Below are positions 1-6,696 of a stretch of 6,827 bases of DNA, piece by piece. The translations under genes were made by a program, and so were the position numbers. The notes beneath the pieces are model-generated. The model saw nothing but the letters and a program-made list of their open reading frames with translations, was not told where the DNA came from and searched no databases. The stretch's first letter is position 1. Each line of letters starts with the position of its first letter. The stretch comes from Psychrobacter sp. (GTDB lineage: Bacteria > Pseudomonadota > Gammaproteobacteria > Pseudomonadales > Moraxellaceae): positions 1 to 6,827 of the forward strand of contig JAAXIL010000101.1 of assembly GCA_012270355.1 (NCBI GenBank), in the 5' to 3' direction.

Positions 1-190
1 AATCTAAAAAGAGTAAGGGTATCGCCGCCGTAAATAGGGCGATGAGGTACGGCAACATAAATGCCCCGCCCCCGTTTTCATAAGCAACATAAGGGAATCG
101 CCAAATGTTCCCCAAACCGACCGCCGATCCGACCGCAGCGATAATAAACGCTGTGCGTCCCGACCAATTGTCCCGAATTTGTTCCGCCAT
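1..190 (-). CDS. Sodium-dependent symporter of the NSS (SNF) family, N-terminal part only
   Basis: The minus strand encodes the start of a neurotransmitter:sodium symporter (NSS/SNF, LeuT-like) protein, cut off by the window edge after about 63 residues. It shows the family's N-terminal signature: a short polar leader with DNWSGR, then a hydrophobic first helix containing [14 protein letters not shown], followed by NGGGAF and a second hydrophobic segment ([17 protein letters not shown]). The unwound GNIWRFP part of helix 1 forms sodium and substrate sites in LeuT. Such proteins import amino acids or similar solutes across the inner membrane using the sodium gradient; the substrate cannot be told from this end. 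I place the start at ATG 190-188 because GGAG lies six bases before it; an in-frame ATG at 202-200 is possible but has no clear ribosome site. It lies downstream of lpxA, in the same direction, after a 117-130 base spacer, and has no obvious functional link to the lipid A genes. Confidence 0.9.
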   Translation of the reverse strand, partial: MAEQIRDNWSGRTAFIIAAVGSAVGLGNIWRFPYVAYENGGGAFMLPYLIALFTAAIPLLFLD

Positions 191-196
191 GCCTTG

Positions 197-200
197 CTCC
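197..200 (-). promoter_or_regulatory. Ribosome binding site GGAG deciding the NSS symporter start
   Basis: On the minus strand GGAG is followed by six bases (CAAGGC) and then ATG at 190-188. This is good Shine-Dalgarno spacing. The motif overlaps the alternative upstream ATG at 202-200, which itself has no purine-rich site in front. The shorter protein, beginning MAEQIRDNW, is therefore preferred. Confidence 0.6.
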
Positions 201-255
201 ATTCTTACACAACTGTTAATCGACCTAGTTTCAGTCAATCAATCGCAAAAGTCAA

Positions 256-291
256 ATAACCAAAGTGAAATTTAGAAAAACTTTTGGTTAT
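256..291. repeat. Imperfect inverted repeat between lpxA and the symporter gene (weak terminator or operator)
   Basis: ATAACCAAA at 256-264 is the exact reverse complement of TTTGGTTAT at 283-291. The stem extends by a G/C pair if one base is bulged, leaving a loop of about 15 bases. In a transcript leaving lpxA (minus strand) the hairpin is followed by a broken U-rich stretch (UUGACUUUU). That is compatible with a weak intrinsic terminator, but the stem is A/U-rich with only two or three G/C pairs. It could equally be a regulator site for the downstream symporter gene. The rest of 203-319 is AT-rich with no gene that I can see. Confidence 0.35.
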
Positions 292-319
292 GTATAAAAT
301 AAAAAAGAGGAAGTAACAC

Positions 320-1099
320 TTAACGGACGATGCCACGCTTAGAATTGATGAGAGAATCAATCAGTAGTTGTACTTTTGGTTCGGTTGGCAATAGGTCTTG
401 CTGCAAATGACTGATGGCTTGCTGACTGGTTAAGCCTGAACGGAAAATAAGTTTATAAGCTTCTCGCAAGCTTTGAATGGTGACTTTGCTCCAGCCTTTG
501 CGTCGCATACCCTCTAAGTTCAAACCGTGCGTTTTGGCAGGGTTTCCAGACACGGTGGTCATCGCCATCACGTCTTTCAGCACCACGCTACCACCTCCGA
601 TGAGGCTAAAATCATCGACTTGGCAAAATTGGTGAATGCCCGCATTACCGCCAATAATAATATGATTGCCGATATGCACATGTCCCGCCACCGCCACGTT
701 ATTGGCAATGACGTTATGACTGCCGACCACACAATCGTGAGCAATGTGGCTATTTACCATCAATAAATTGTCATCGCCAATTTTGGTGAGTCCGCTGTCT
801 TGTATCGTGCCCCGATGAATCGTGCACCCTTCCCGAATGCGATTGTTGTCGCCAATCTCAAGCCACGTTTCCTCGCCTGCATACTTTAAGTCTTGGCAGT
901 CTTCGCCAATGCTGGCAAATTGGAAAATGTCGTTGCCTGACCCGATGCGAGTGAATCTCGCCACCACAACGTGCGAGCGTAATACGGTATTTGCCCCAAT
1001 GCTGACCTGTTCACCAACCATGCAATAAGCCCCAACCTTTGCAGTGGGGTCAATAGTGGCAGATTCGTGAATGATGGCAGTGGGGTGAATGTTGTGCAT
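320..1099 (-). CDS. lpxA: Acyl-ACP--UDP-N-acetylglucosamine O-acyltransferase (LpxA)
   Basis: LpxA is the cytoplasmic enzyme that moves a 3-hydroxyacyl chain from acyl carrier protein to the 3-OH of UDP-GlcNAc, the first step of lipid A synthesis. The 259 residues match the family length (E. coli 262). Residues 1 to about 185 are left-handed beta-helix hexapeptide repeats. HIAHDC at 118-123 carries the catalytic histidine (H121, E. coli H125) and H118. H156 in GIHQF and the helical C-terminal domain with NLEGMRRKGWS (194 onward; N194, E196, R200) match nucleotide-binding positions. The residue aligned with E. coli Gly173, the acyl-chain ruler, is G169 in an IGGG run. The start is the first ATG after an in-frame stop; no clear Shine-Dalgarno site precedes it. 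It follows fabZ after 90 bases and is the last lipid A gene here; lpxB does not follow. Confidence 0.97.
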   Translation of the reverse strand: MHNIHPTAIIHESATIDPTAKVGAYCMVGEQVSIGANTVLRSHVVVARFTRIGSGNDIFQFASIGEDCQDLKYAGEETWLEIGDNNRIREGCTIHRGTIQDSGLTKIGDDNLLMVNSHIAHDCVVGSHNVIANNVAVAGHVHIGNHIIIGGNAGIHQFCQVDDFSLIGGGSVVLKDVMAMTTVSGNPAKTHGLNLEGMRRKGWSKVTIQSLREAYKLIFRSGLTSQQAISHLQQDLLPTEPKVQLLIDSLINSKRGIVR

Positions 1100-1189
1100 G
1101 ACAGGTTTAAATTAAGTGGCAATTAGGAAATGAGTTAATAATGGGAACGAACAGATAAACGAATAATACGCTTATCAGCAATTTAGTAA

Positions 1190-1699
1190 TTATGCTTCTA
1201 CCAGATGACTTGTTGATTGTTTGGCAAGCGTAATGTTCGCACTAGCAACCGTCTTATCATCAACCTTGGCAGTGCAAACAAACTTATAAATATCCCGACG
1301 TTTATCGGTTAAGCTGGCTTGCAAATTGAGTGTATCGCCCGGTAATACAGGACGCTTAAACCGTAATTTTTCGACGCCAGCGAACAAAAACAGATAGCCA
1401 TCAACGGCTCTTACGCCCTCATTTATAAACGCCAATACACCTGCGGTTTGTGCCATCGCTTCTAAAATCAACACGCCTGGCATGATGGGATTATCTGGAA
1501 AATGACCGACAAAAAAAGGTTCGTTGATGGTCACGTTTTTAAAGGCGTGAATGCTTGCAGTTTCGTCCTCGAGCTGAGCAGATAAGACTTTGTCAACCAG
1601 CAAAAAGGGGTAGCGATGTGGCAGATAATCTTTAAGCTGGTCATAACCCATCGGAAACGTCGGGGTGTGTAAATTATCGGTTAAATTTTTATTCGTCAT
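1190..1699 (-). CDS. fabZ: (3R)-hydroxyacyl-ACP dehydratase (FabZ)
   Basis: FabZ dehydrates 3-hydroxyacyl-ACP to trans-2-enoyl-ACP in type II fatty-acid elongation, in the cytoplasm. It competes with LpxA and LpxD for 3-hydroxyacyl-ACP, so its place among them is functionally sensible. The single hotdog fold is clear: [11 protein letters not shown] near the N-terminus, the active-site loop [20 protein letters not shown] with catalytic His66 and Glu80 (numbered from the chosen start), and FKRPVLPGD later on. I choose ATG at 1699, giving 169 residues, because AAGGG lies about ten bases before it. An in-frame GTG at 1726, five bases after the lpxD stop, would add nine residues but has no ribosome site in front. 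Even the shorter form is longer than E. coli FabZ (151), with an extra polar N-terminal segment. Translation is probably coupled to lpxD. Confidence 0.96.
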   Translation of the reverse strand: MTNKNLTDNLHTPTFPMGYDQLKDYLPHRYPFLLVDKVLSAQLEDETASIHAFKNVTINEPFFVGHFPDNPIMPGVLILEAMAQTAGVLAFINEGVRAVDGYLFLFAGVEKLRFKRPVLPGDTLNLQASLTDKRRDIYKFVCTAKVDDKTVASANITLAKQSTSHLVEA

Positions 1700-1731
1700 G
1701 CTAAACACGCCCTTTTCTTTACTCACAGTTT

Positions 1732-2778
1732 CTAACGGCTTCCCGACTGACGAAATTTAACCGCTGCTCGTCGCCACTCGGCAGACGGCATGGCAGGCAC
1801 ACCTGAAGAATATGATCCTGACTGCTTAATGGACTTGGTGACCATCGTCATGCCTGATAAAGTGACATCATCGCAAATGGTGAGATGCCCCGCAATACCC
1901 ACCGCCCCGCCAATGATGCACCGCTTGCCGATAGCGGTACTGCCCGCAATGCCTGTTTTGGCAGCAATCGCCGTACCTGCTCCAATCCGCACGTTGTGAG
2001 CGATTTGTACGAGGTTATCAATAATGACATTGTCCTCTATTACCGTGTCATCAATCGCTCCACGGTCAATACACACATTTGCTCCGATGCGAACCCAATT
2101 GCCAATCACGACTCGCCCAAGTTGTGCGATACGTTCCCATCCTTCGGTTGCGGGATTGGCAGTTGGGGCAAAACCAAAGCCTTCCATGCCGATGCTGGTT
2201 TGGGAATGAATCCGCACGCCATCGCCTACCACGCAATCATGAGCAATCGTGACTTGCGGTTTGATGACGCAGTTTGCTCCAATGCTAACATCATTACCGA
2301 GCGTAATGTGCGATTGCAAAATCGTATTATCGCCAATCGTTACGTTATCGCCGAGCACACAATACGCCCCGATGCTTACCCCTTCGCCAAGCGTAACTTG
2401 ATTACCAATAACGGCAGTAGAATGAATGTCGTTAGCCTGCTTTTCTAAAGCCTGACCCGCATTATCCTCAAACAGTGGTGACACACTGGCATACGCCAAA
2501 TAAGGCGAATCGACAATGACCGCAATGCAATGCTCAGGAACCGCATCAGCAAACTTTGACCCAACTAATACCACGCCAGCCTGCGTTTGCTTGAGGGCAT
2601 CAAGGTATTTTTTATCGGCAATAAAGCTTAAGTCCGTAGTCTTGGCATTAGCCAGATTTGCCACACCTTGCACCGCTATGTCGTCAGATTTAGCACTGTC
2701 AGAAAGGTCAGCCACATTGTGTATGGGCTGACGTTTTTGCACCGCTTCTAAGATATGGACAAGTGGCAGATTAGGCAT
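1732..2778 (-). CDS. lpxD: UDP-3-O-(3-hydroxyacyl)glucosamine N-acyltransferase (LpxD)
   Basis: LpxD adds the second 3-hydroxyacyl chain, from acyl-ACP to the 2-amino group of UDP-3-O-acylglucosamine, after LpxA and LpxC have acted in lipid A synthesis. The 348 residues fit the family (E. coli 341). Residues 1 to about 115 form the uridine-binding domain, with the typical [13 protein letters not shown] stretch. Residues from about 117 to 315 are hexapeptide repeats of the left-handed beta-helix. A C-terminal helix ends in [11 protein letters not shown]. The catalytic histidine is H261 in [13 protein letters not shown] (E. coli H239), preceded by the family motif [14 protein letters not shown] and by GFGFAP near 201. 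The start ATG is 17 bases after the bamA stop and has no strong Shine-Dalgarno sequence, so translational coupling to bamA is likely. The gene is intact, although the upstream bamA is interrupted. Confidence 0.97.
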   Translation of the reverse strand: MPNLPLVHILEAVQKRQPIHNVADLSDSAKSDDIAVQGVANLANAKTTDLSFIADKKYLDALKQTQAGVVLVGSKFADAVPEHCIAVIVDSPYLAYASVSPLFEDNAGQALEKQANDIHSTAVIGNQVTLGEGVSIGAYCVLGDNVTIGDNTILQSHITLGNDVSIGANCVIKPQVTIAHDCVVGDGVRIHSQTSIGMEGFGFAPTANPATEGWERIAQLGRVVIGNWVRIGANVCIDRGAIDDTVIEDNVIIDNLVQIAHNVRIGAGTAIAAKTGIAGSTAIGKRCIIGGAVGIAGHLTICDDVTLSGMTMVTKSIKQSGSYSSGVPAMPSAEWRRAAVKFRQSGSR

Positions 2779-2795
2779 GGGTAAAAATCGATGTC

Positions 2796-4481
2796 TTAAA
2801 ACGTGCTACCAATCTGGAACTGGACTTTTTCGGTTTTGTCGGTCTCTTTGTCACCAATTGGTTCGGCATAACTCAATGAAATCGGTCCAATCGGCGTGTA
2901 CCAAGTAATACCTGCCCCTGCACTGTAGCGGAAATCTTCATCTTGGGTGATGAGCGGAATGTTCGTATCGTTACCTTCATAGACAAAGGTTTTATCTTCT
3001 TTGTCTGTGGTATCGAACACTTGCCCGCCTTCCACGAACAACACAGGACGCACTTGATCTGCCCAATCACCCTTAAATGGCATCGGCAAAATCAGCTCTG
3101 TGCCAAACGTCGCTAAAGCATTACCGCCGACCTCTTCAACGTAATTGCCCGTAAAGGTATAGGAGCGAAGACCCAAGCTTGAGGCTTCGTACCCGCGGAC
3201 TGAGACATAACCCCCCGGATAAAAGTTGTCATATAACGGTAAATCGATACCGAAGCCAAGTTTGGCATAACCCCGAGCCACCAAGTCGTTATAGATGGGA
3301 TAATACACATTGCCACGATACACCAGCTTTTGGAATTCCTGGTCGCCAAATGCCACCGTGGCATCAAGTGCATGGCTCATGCCTTTGGTTGGGAAAACTG
3401 GGCGATCAAGACTGCTGTAATCCCAGCCTAATAATAAGTTATAAGTATTGTAGTCGTTGTTAAAACTGGTTCGTCCTGCATCGTCGCCTGTATAAACCGT
3501 CACATTACCGCCATCGTCAATCAGCTCATCGACGTTGGACACCGCCATAAACCGCCCGCCCCGCACTTCGGTATTGTCATAGTTGAAACCTGCACTCAGT
3601 CGCTGGTTTTCGTCTATCGGATACCCATAATTGAGCGTTGCCCCATATGAATCGGTCACATAGTTGCTGACGTTTTTATCATCATATTTGGTTTTTTTAT
3701 AATAAGCACTAACGCCTCGCGATACACCGTTTTCGGTATAGTATGGGTCGGTGTAGCCGAGGCTATACGAGTCATAAGTTTCTGAGCGAGACAATGACGC
3801 ATTGACCCGATTGCCCGTACCCAAAAAGTTACGTTGGTTGAAATCCAGCTGGAAGGTCACCCCGCCACTTTGTGAGTAACCTGCCGCAACGGTCGATGAG
3901 CCCGAGGGTTGTTCTTCAACCGTAAAATTGACGTCGATTTGATCAGGGGTATTGGGAACAGGTTGAATGTCGAGATTGACCGATTTGAAATATCCCGTTC
4001 GCATCAATCGTGCTCGAGACTGTTGGATTTTTTCATTTGAGGCGAGTGCCCCTTCTAACTGACGCATTTCACGGCGTAGCACCTCATCTTCGGTCTTGAT
4101 GTTGCCATTAAAGTTGATGCGTCGCACATACACAGGGCGGGCAGGGTCAATATAGTAATCAATATCCACCGTTTTGGTCGCCTCATTGATGCGAGGCACG
4201 GGGCGAATGTCGGCAAAGTAATAGCCATCATCACCAAAGCGATTTTTTAGGGTAGCGGTGGTTGCATCTAATTTGGCTTGCGAAAACTGCTCCCCTGCCG
4301 CAAAGTCGACATCAGACTGCAAGTCCTCTACGTTATAGTTGCTATTGCCCAAAAAGTTGACGTTGCCAAAGCTGTATTGCTCGCCTTCATCTAAGCTGAT
4401 TTCAATAAACACCTTATCTTTGGCATCATTAATGTTCAATACAGCATTGTTAACGCTAAAGTTCACAAATCCTTCGTTCAA
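2796..4481 (-). CDS. bamA: BamA C-terminal part: end of POTRA3, POTRA4, POTRA5 and beta-barrel
   Basis: The open part after the second TAA can be read from TTG at 4481 as 561 residues. That TTG aligns with an internal leucine of the family (YLNEGFV), and no ribosome site precedes it, so it is a frame boundary rather than a likely true start. In full-length numbering (add 239) POTRA4 lies near 272-352 and POTRA5 near 356-430, with the conserved VLRREMRQLEGA and NTPDQIDVNFTVEEQ. The barrel runs from about 435 to 800: GYSQSGGVTFQ, NFLGTGNR and the DPYYTENGVSRG strands. VRGY at 667-670 is the loop-6 motif (VRGF/Y) of Omp85 proteins, and GGNAL follows. The protein ends in QFQIGSTF with terminal phenylalanine, the beta-signal recognised by the Bam complex itself. 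No signal peptide is attached to this part. Confidence 0.85.
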   Translation of the reverse strand: MNEGFVNFSVNNAVLNINDAKDKVFIEISLDEGEQYSFGNVNFLGNSNYNVEDLQSDVDFAAGEQFSQAKLDATTATLKNRFGDDGYYFADIRPVPRINEATKTVDIDYYIDPARPVYVRRINFNGNIKTEDEVLRREMRQLEGALASNEKIQQSRARLMRTGYFKSVNLDIQPVPNTPDQIDVNFTVEEQPSGSSTVAAGYSQSGGVTFQLDFNQRNFLGTGNRVNASLSRSETYDSYSLGYTDPYYTENGVSRGVSAYYKKTKYDDKNVSNYVTDSYGATLNYGYPIDENQRLSAGFNYDNTEVRGGRFMAVSNVDELIDDGGNVTVYTGDDAGRTSFNNDYNTYNLLLGWDYSSLDRPVFPTKGMSHALDATVAFGDQEFQKLVYRGNVYYPIYNDLVARGYAKLGFGIDLPLYDNFYPGGYVSVRGYEASSLGLRSYTFTGNYVEEVGGNALATFGTELILPMPFKGDWADQVRPVLFVEGGQVFDTTDKEDKTFVYEGNDTNIPLITQDEDFRYSAGAGITWYTPIGPISLSYAEPIGDKETDKTEKVQFQIGSTF

Positions 4482-4499
4482 ATATAAGGAATTTAAGTT

Positions 4500-4523
4500 T
4501 TATAAAATTGCCGCCAATTTTTA
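4500..4523 (-). other. Twin in-frame stop segment inside bamA
   Basis: On the minus strand this segment reads TAA AAA TTG GCG GCA ATT TTA TAA, codons 226 to 233 of bamA. Removing neither a base nor a codon is needed to restore similarity: K-L-A-A and, further on, L-Y-L-N stay in register, so the lesion is purely substitutional. Codon 231 (ATT, Ile) stands where the family has Ser or Asp. The surrounding 45 bases or so are markedly richer in A+T than the rest of the gene. Confidence 0.85.
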
Positions 4524-5198
4524 TTTGGCATAGCGGTCGGATTTTGATAACAGCCGTGTCCAAGATTTTTCTTTAACGGCAAACACATCTTTAATGTCTT
4601 CATCGCTAAAGTATTGGTTACCAATAATGTTAATGTCCACCACTTTGGCAACATCGCCTTCAATAAAACGAAAGTCGAGTTTAACTCGGTTGCCGTCGAG
4701 TAGCGTTTGATCCACCTCAATATCGCTGTTGTAGTAGCCCTGCGAGATATATTGTTGTTGCAACTCATTGGCGACATTTTGCAAGGTAGATTGTTTAAGC
4801 ACATCACCCACTGCCAATCCGCCAAATTCCAAACCGTCACGAAGCCCTTCTTCGGGAATGAGCTTGTTGCCTTCAAAGTTAATCTCAGCAATGATAGGTC
4901 GCTCAATGACGCTATAGCGAACCTGCCCGCCTTCCACATTGGCTTGAATGTTGGCGAAATCACCTGTGGCATATAGGGTTTCAATGCTTTGGGCAAGCGT
5001 GGCATCGTCCAGCACATCGCCCACCGTCATCGGCAAAATGGCATATAAGCTATCGGGGGTGAGGCGTTTGAGTCCATCAAAGCGAATGTCCGTGACCACC
5101 GTGCCAGCAGGAACGTCTGCCTGAGCAGGAGCGGACAACGCCATGATTGCTATTGAAGCACCCACACCATAAGCCAATTTTGAAAACGACATTTGCAT
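4521..5198 (-). CDS. bamA: BamA N-terminal fragment: signal peptide, POTRA1, POTRA2 and part of POTRA3
   Basis: The open part before the first TAA codes for 225 residues. Residues 1-27 are a Sec signal peptide: lysine at 7, a hydrophobic core (GVGASIAIMAL) and a signal-peptidase site after APAQA. POTRA1 spans roughly 33-100 (VTDIRFDGLKRLTPDSLY; LYATGDFANI), POTRA2 roughly 101-183 (INFEGNKLIPEEGL; QQQYISQGYYNSDI), and POTRA3 begins near 186 (VDINIIGNQYFSDEDIKDVF) and is cut in its second half. The start is ATG at 5198, with TTTGGA eight bases in front; ATG at 5192 is an alternative. If made alone, this would be an exported periplasmic fragment with no barrel, and it could not insert proteins. 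The 68-base AT-rich gap after rseP may hold a promoter, but I see no convincing -35/-10 pair. Confidence 0.85.
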   Translation of the reverse strand: MQMSFSKLAYGVGASIAIMALSAPAQADVPAGTVVTDIRFDGLKRLTPDSLYAILPMTVGDVLDDATLAQSIETLYATGDFANIQANVEGGQVRYSVIERPIIAEINFEGNKLIPEEGLRDGLEFGGLAVGDVLKQSTLQNVANELQQQYISQGYYNSDIEVDQTLLDGNRVKLDFRFIEGDVAKVVDINIIGNQYFSDEDIKDVFAVKEKSWTRLLSKSDRYAK

Positions 5199-5266
5199 AC
5201 ATTTAATCCAAAAAAACTAATTAATCTTTAATCTAAAAAACAGTAATTTAATAAAATACAGTACAT

Positions 5267-6694
5267 CTAAAACACAACCCGACCTAAGTCATTGCTAATT
5301 GCCACAACCATAAAGCCAATGAGCATCAAAAACCCTAAATTAAACCCGACCATTTGGGCTTGTTCAGACACGGGCTTACCCCGAATCAATTCGATGACAT
5401 AATACAACAAATGCCCACCGTCTAACATGGGAATGGGCAATAAATTCAACACCGCAAGGCTCAGACTAATCAGCCCCGCAATCGACAGCACTTGTAATAA
5501 GCCAATCTCAAAACTTTGTTTGCTCACCACTGCAATGCCGATAGGACCGGAAATATTATCCAGCCCAACTTGACCAACAATCATTTTCCTAAAACTGTTT
5601 AGCGTCATTTCTGCCAATTGCCCTGTTTTCATAAAGGCTTTGGCAACGGCGGGCAACGGCTCATACTGCACCATCGTTTTATATTCATCGGGTACCACAA
5701 TATCCTGCTGGGCGACCCCCGCCCCAATGCGTCCGACAACATTGCCACCTCGGTCTTTGACTGCTTGGGGCATCACGCTCAAGTCCATCTGTTTGCCCTC
5801 ACGCAATACGGTGATGGACAATAATGTCTCAGGGCTACGCTGAATGATGCGGGTTGCGGTGAGCCAATCGGGGATCGGCGTACCATCGATGGCGATAATT
5901 TTATCCCCTGTCTGCATGCCTTGTCGCATCGCTGAACCTTCGGGGGCAAGCTGGTCAATCACTGGCTCAATGTTCGGTTCCCAGCGTAAAACGCCCAATG
6001 CACTCAAAGTGTCTAACCCTTTATCATCGCCTTGCATATAATTATCAATCGGCAAAGCGTATGTGGCGGTCTGCTCGGCGCGAGTTCCCTCGCCACCAGA
6101 TTGATTACTTAATTTATCACCTAAGTTACTCACGCCGAGCGACACTGTGCCCGTCTCGCCCATGCGGTCTGCCAAACGGTAATTAATGTCTTCCCACGTC
6201 TGCACCCGATGTCCATCGACCGACACAATCTGCTTACCGACCAAGTCTTCGTCCGTCACCATGGCTGGCGTATCGGGCAATACCTTAAACACTGTCGTCG
6301 TCAATTGCTCGGTTGGTGTCATAAACAGCACGGCAAACAAAGCAATGGCGATGATGAAGTTCATCACTGGTCCCGCCAATACGATGGCAATTTTTTTGAG
6401 CGGGTGCTGATTGTTGAATGCCAAATGTTTTTCGCTATCGGCAACCTTACCCTCTCGCTCATCGAGCATTTTGACATAGCCACCCAGAGGCAATGCCGAC
6501 AGACGATAGTTGATGCCCGTTTTTTTACTGGTCCAGCTGGCAAGATTTGGACCAAAGCCAATCGAATAGGTCAACACCTTGACGCCACACAGCCGAGCAA
6601 CGATATAATTCCCAAACTCATGCAATGCCACGAGCGGACCCAGCACCACAATGAATGCCAAAATCAGCAAAAAAACGGTATTGAGTTCTGCCAT
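5267..6694 (-). CDS. rseP: RIP metalloprotease RseP (site-2 protease), with HExxH changed to HExxN
   Basis: RseP is an inner-membrane zinc protease that cuts the anti-sigma factor RseA after DegS and also clears signal-peptide remnants. The 475 residues compare with 450 in E. coli. In order: TM1 (about 5-23) leading into the active-site motif at 25-29; SIGFGP (44-49); the LPLGGYVKMLDE loop (69-79); TM2 with AGPVMNF (107-113); PDZ1 (about 130-225) with a Ser/Gly-rich insert near 190-205; PDZ2 (about 240-315) with APEGSAMRQGMQTGDKI; NISGPIGIA (380-388); TM3 with NLLPIPMLDGGHLL, whose Asp425 is the third zinc ligand; and TM4 near the end. The oddity is at 25-29: HEFGN instead of HEFGH. Codon 29 (6610-6608) is AAT where CAT is expected, removing a zinc ligand, so the protein as written should be inactive. 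AAAGGA sits about eight bases before the start ATG, two bases after the dxr stop. Confidence 0.95.
   Translation of the reverse strand: MAELNTVFLLILAFIVVLGPLVALHEFGNYIVARLCGVKVLTYSIGFGPNLASWTSKKTGINYRLSALPLGGYVKMLDEREGKVADSEKHLAFNNQHPLKKIAIVLAGPVMNFIIAIALFAVLFMTPTEQLTTTVFKVLPDTPAMVTDEDLVGKQIVSVDGHRVQTWEDINYRLADRMGETGTVSLGVSNLGDKLSNQSGGEGTRAEQTATYALPIDNYMQGDDKGLDTLSALGVLRWEPNIEPVIDQLAPEGSAMRQGMQTGDKIIAIDGTPIPDWLTATRIIQRSPETLLSITVLREGKQMDLSVMPQAVKDRGGNVVGRIGAGVAQQDIVVPDEYKTMVQYEPLPAVAKAFMKTGQLAEMTLNSFRKMIVGQVGLDNISGPIGIAVVSKQSFEIGLLQVLSIAGLISLSLAVLNLLPIPMLDGGHLLYYVIELIRGKPVSEQAQMVGFNLGFLMLIGFMVVAISNDLGRVVF
6608..6622 (-). other. Altered zinc-binding motif of RseP (HEFGN)
   Basis: The minus strand reads CAT GAG TTT GGG AAT, His-Glu-Phe-Gly-Asn. 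In the site-2 protease family both histidines of HExxH bind zinc and the glutamate activates water. The first His, the Glu and the distant LDG aspartate are all kept here; only the second His is lost, through a change reachable by one base (CAT to AAT). Confidence 0.85.
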
Positions 6695-6696
6695 GT

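Larger units (their letters stand above)
2796..5198 (-). pseudogene. bamA: bamA (outer-membrane protein assembly factor), interrupted by two in-frame TAA codons
   Basis: This is one reading frame of 801 codons. Read through, it would encode an 800-residue BamA (Omp85), the usual size (E. coli 810): signal peptide, five POTRA domains and a 16-strand barrel. BamA is the core of the Bam complex and folds beta-barrel proteins into the outer membrane. The frame is never shifted, but codon 226 (4523-4521) and codon 233 (4502-4500) are both TAA. They fall in a conserved stretch of POTRA3 where related proteins, as I recall them, read like YAREKMAASLEALRAMYLN; here it is YAK*KLAAIL*NLNSLYLN. Both stops replace what is normally glutamate, and each is one base away from GAA. 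Everything either side looks normal and conserved. BamA is essential in bacteria studied, so this is either a sequence error, a decaying copy with another elsewhere, or an unusual case. The two open parts are described separately. Confidence 0.85.

Noticed and set aside
227..255. Promoter for the NSS symporter using TTGACT at 255-250 (a second TTGACT lies at 238-233).
   Set aside because: At 16-18 base spacing the candidate -10 sequences (such as GAAACT) are poor matches, so I do not annotate a promoter, although TTGACT is a good -35.
1100..1189. Terminator, small RNA or extra gene between fabZ and lpxA.
   Set aside because: No stable hairpin with a U-tract and no open frame with a ribosome site was visible in these 90 bases.
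1900..2440. DNA-level tandem repeats in lpxD.
   Set aside because: The periodic pattern comes from degenerate protein hexapeptide repeats of the beta-helix; the DNA units are not conserved enough to be a repeat array.
1885..2448. Long plus-strand open frame opposite lpxD (187 codons).
   Set aside because: It lies antisense to strongly conserved hexapeptide repeats, has no recognisable domain or ribosome site, and its His/Asn/Arg-rich composition is what the reverse of such repeats produces.
4481..4521. A frameshift as the cause of the bamA interruption.
   Set aside because: The frames before and after are identical (codons 226 and 240 are in register), and K-L-A-A and L-Y-L-N keep family spacing. 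Only substitutions are needed.
5199..5266. Sigma-E type or housekeeping promoter in front of bamA.
   Set aside because: The gap is very AT-rich, which produces many -10-like hexamers by chance. No convincing -35 partner or GAACTT/TCAAA pair was found.
320..6694. Reassignment of TAA to a sense codon (for example Glu) in this organism.
   Set aside because: lpxA, fabZ and bamA all end at TAA exactly where the proteins should end, and no other gene here has an internal TAA.
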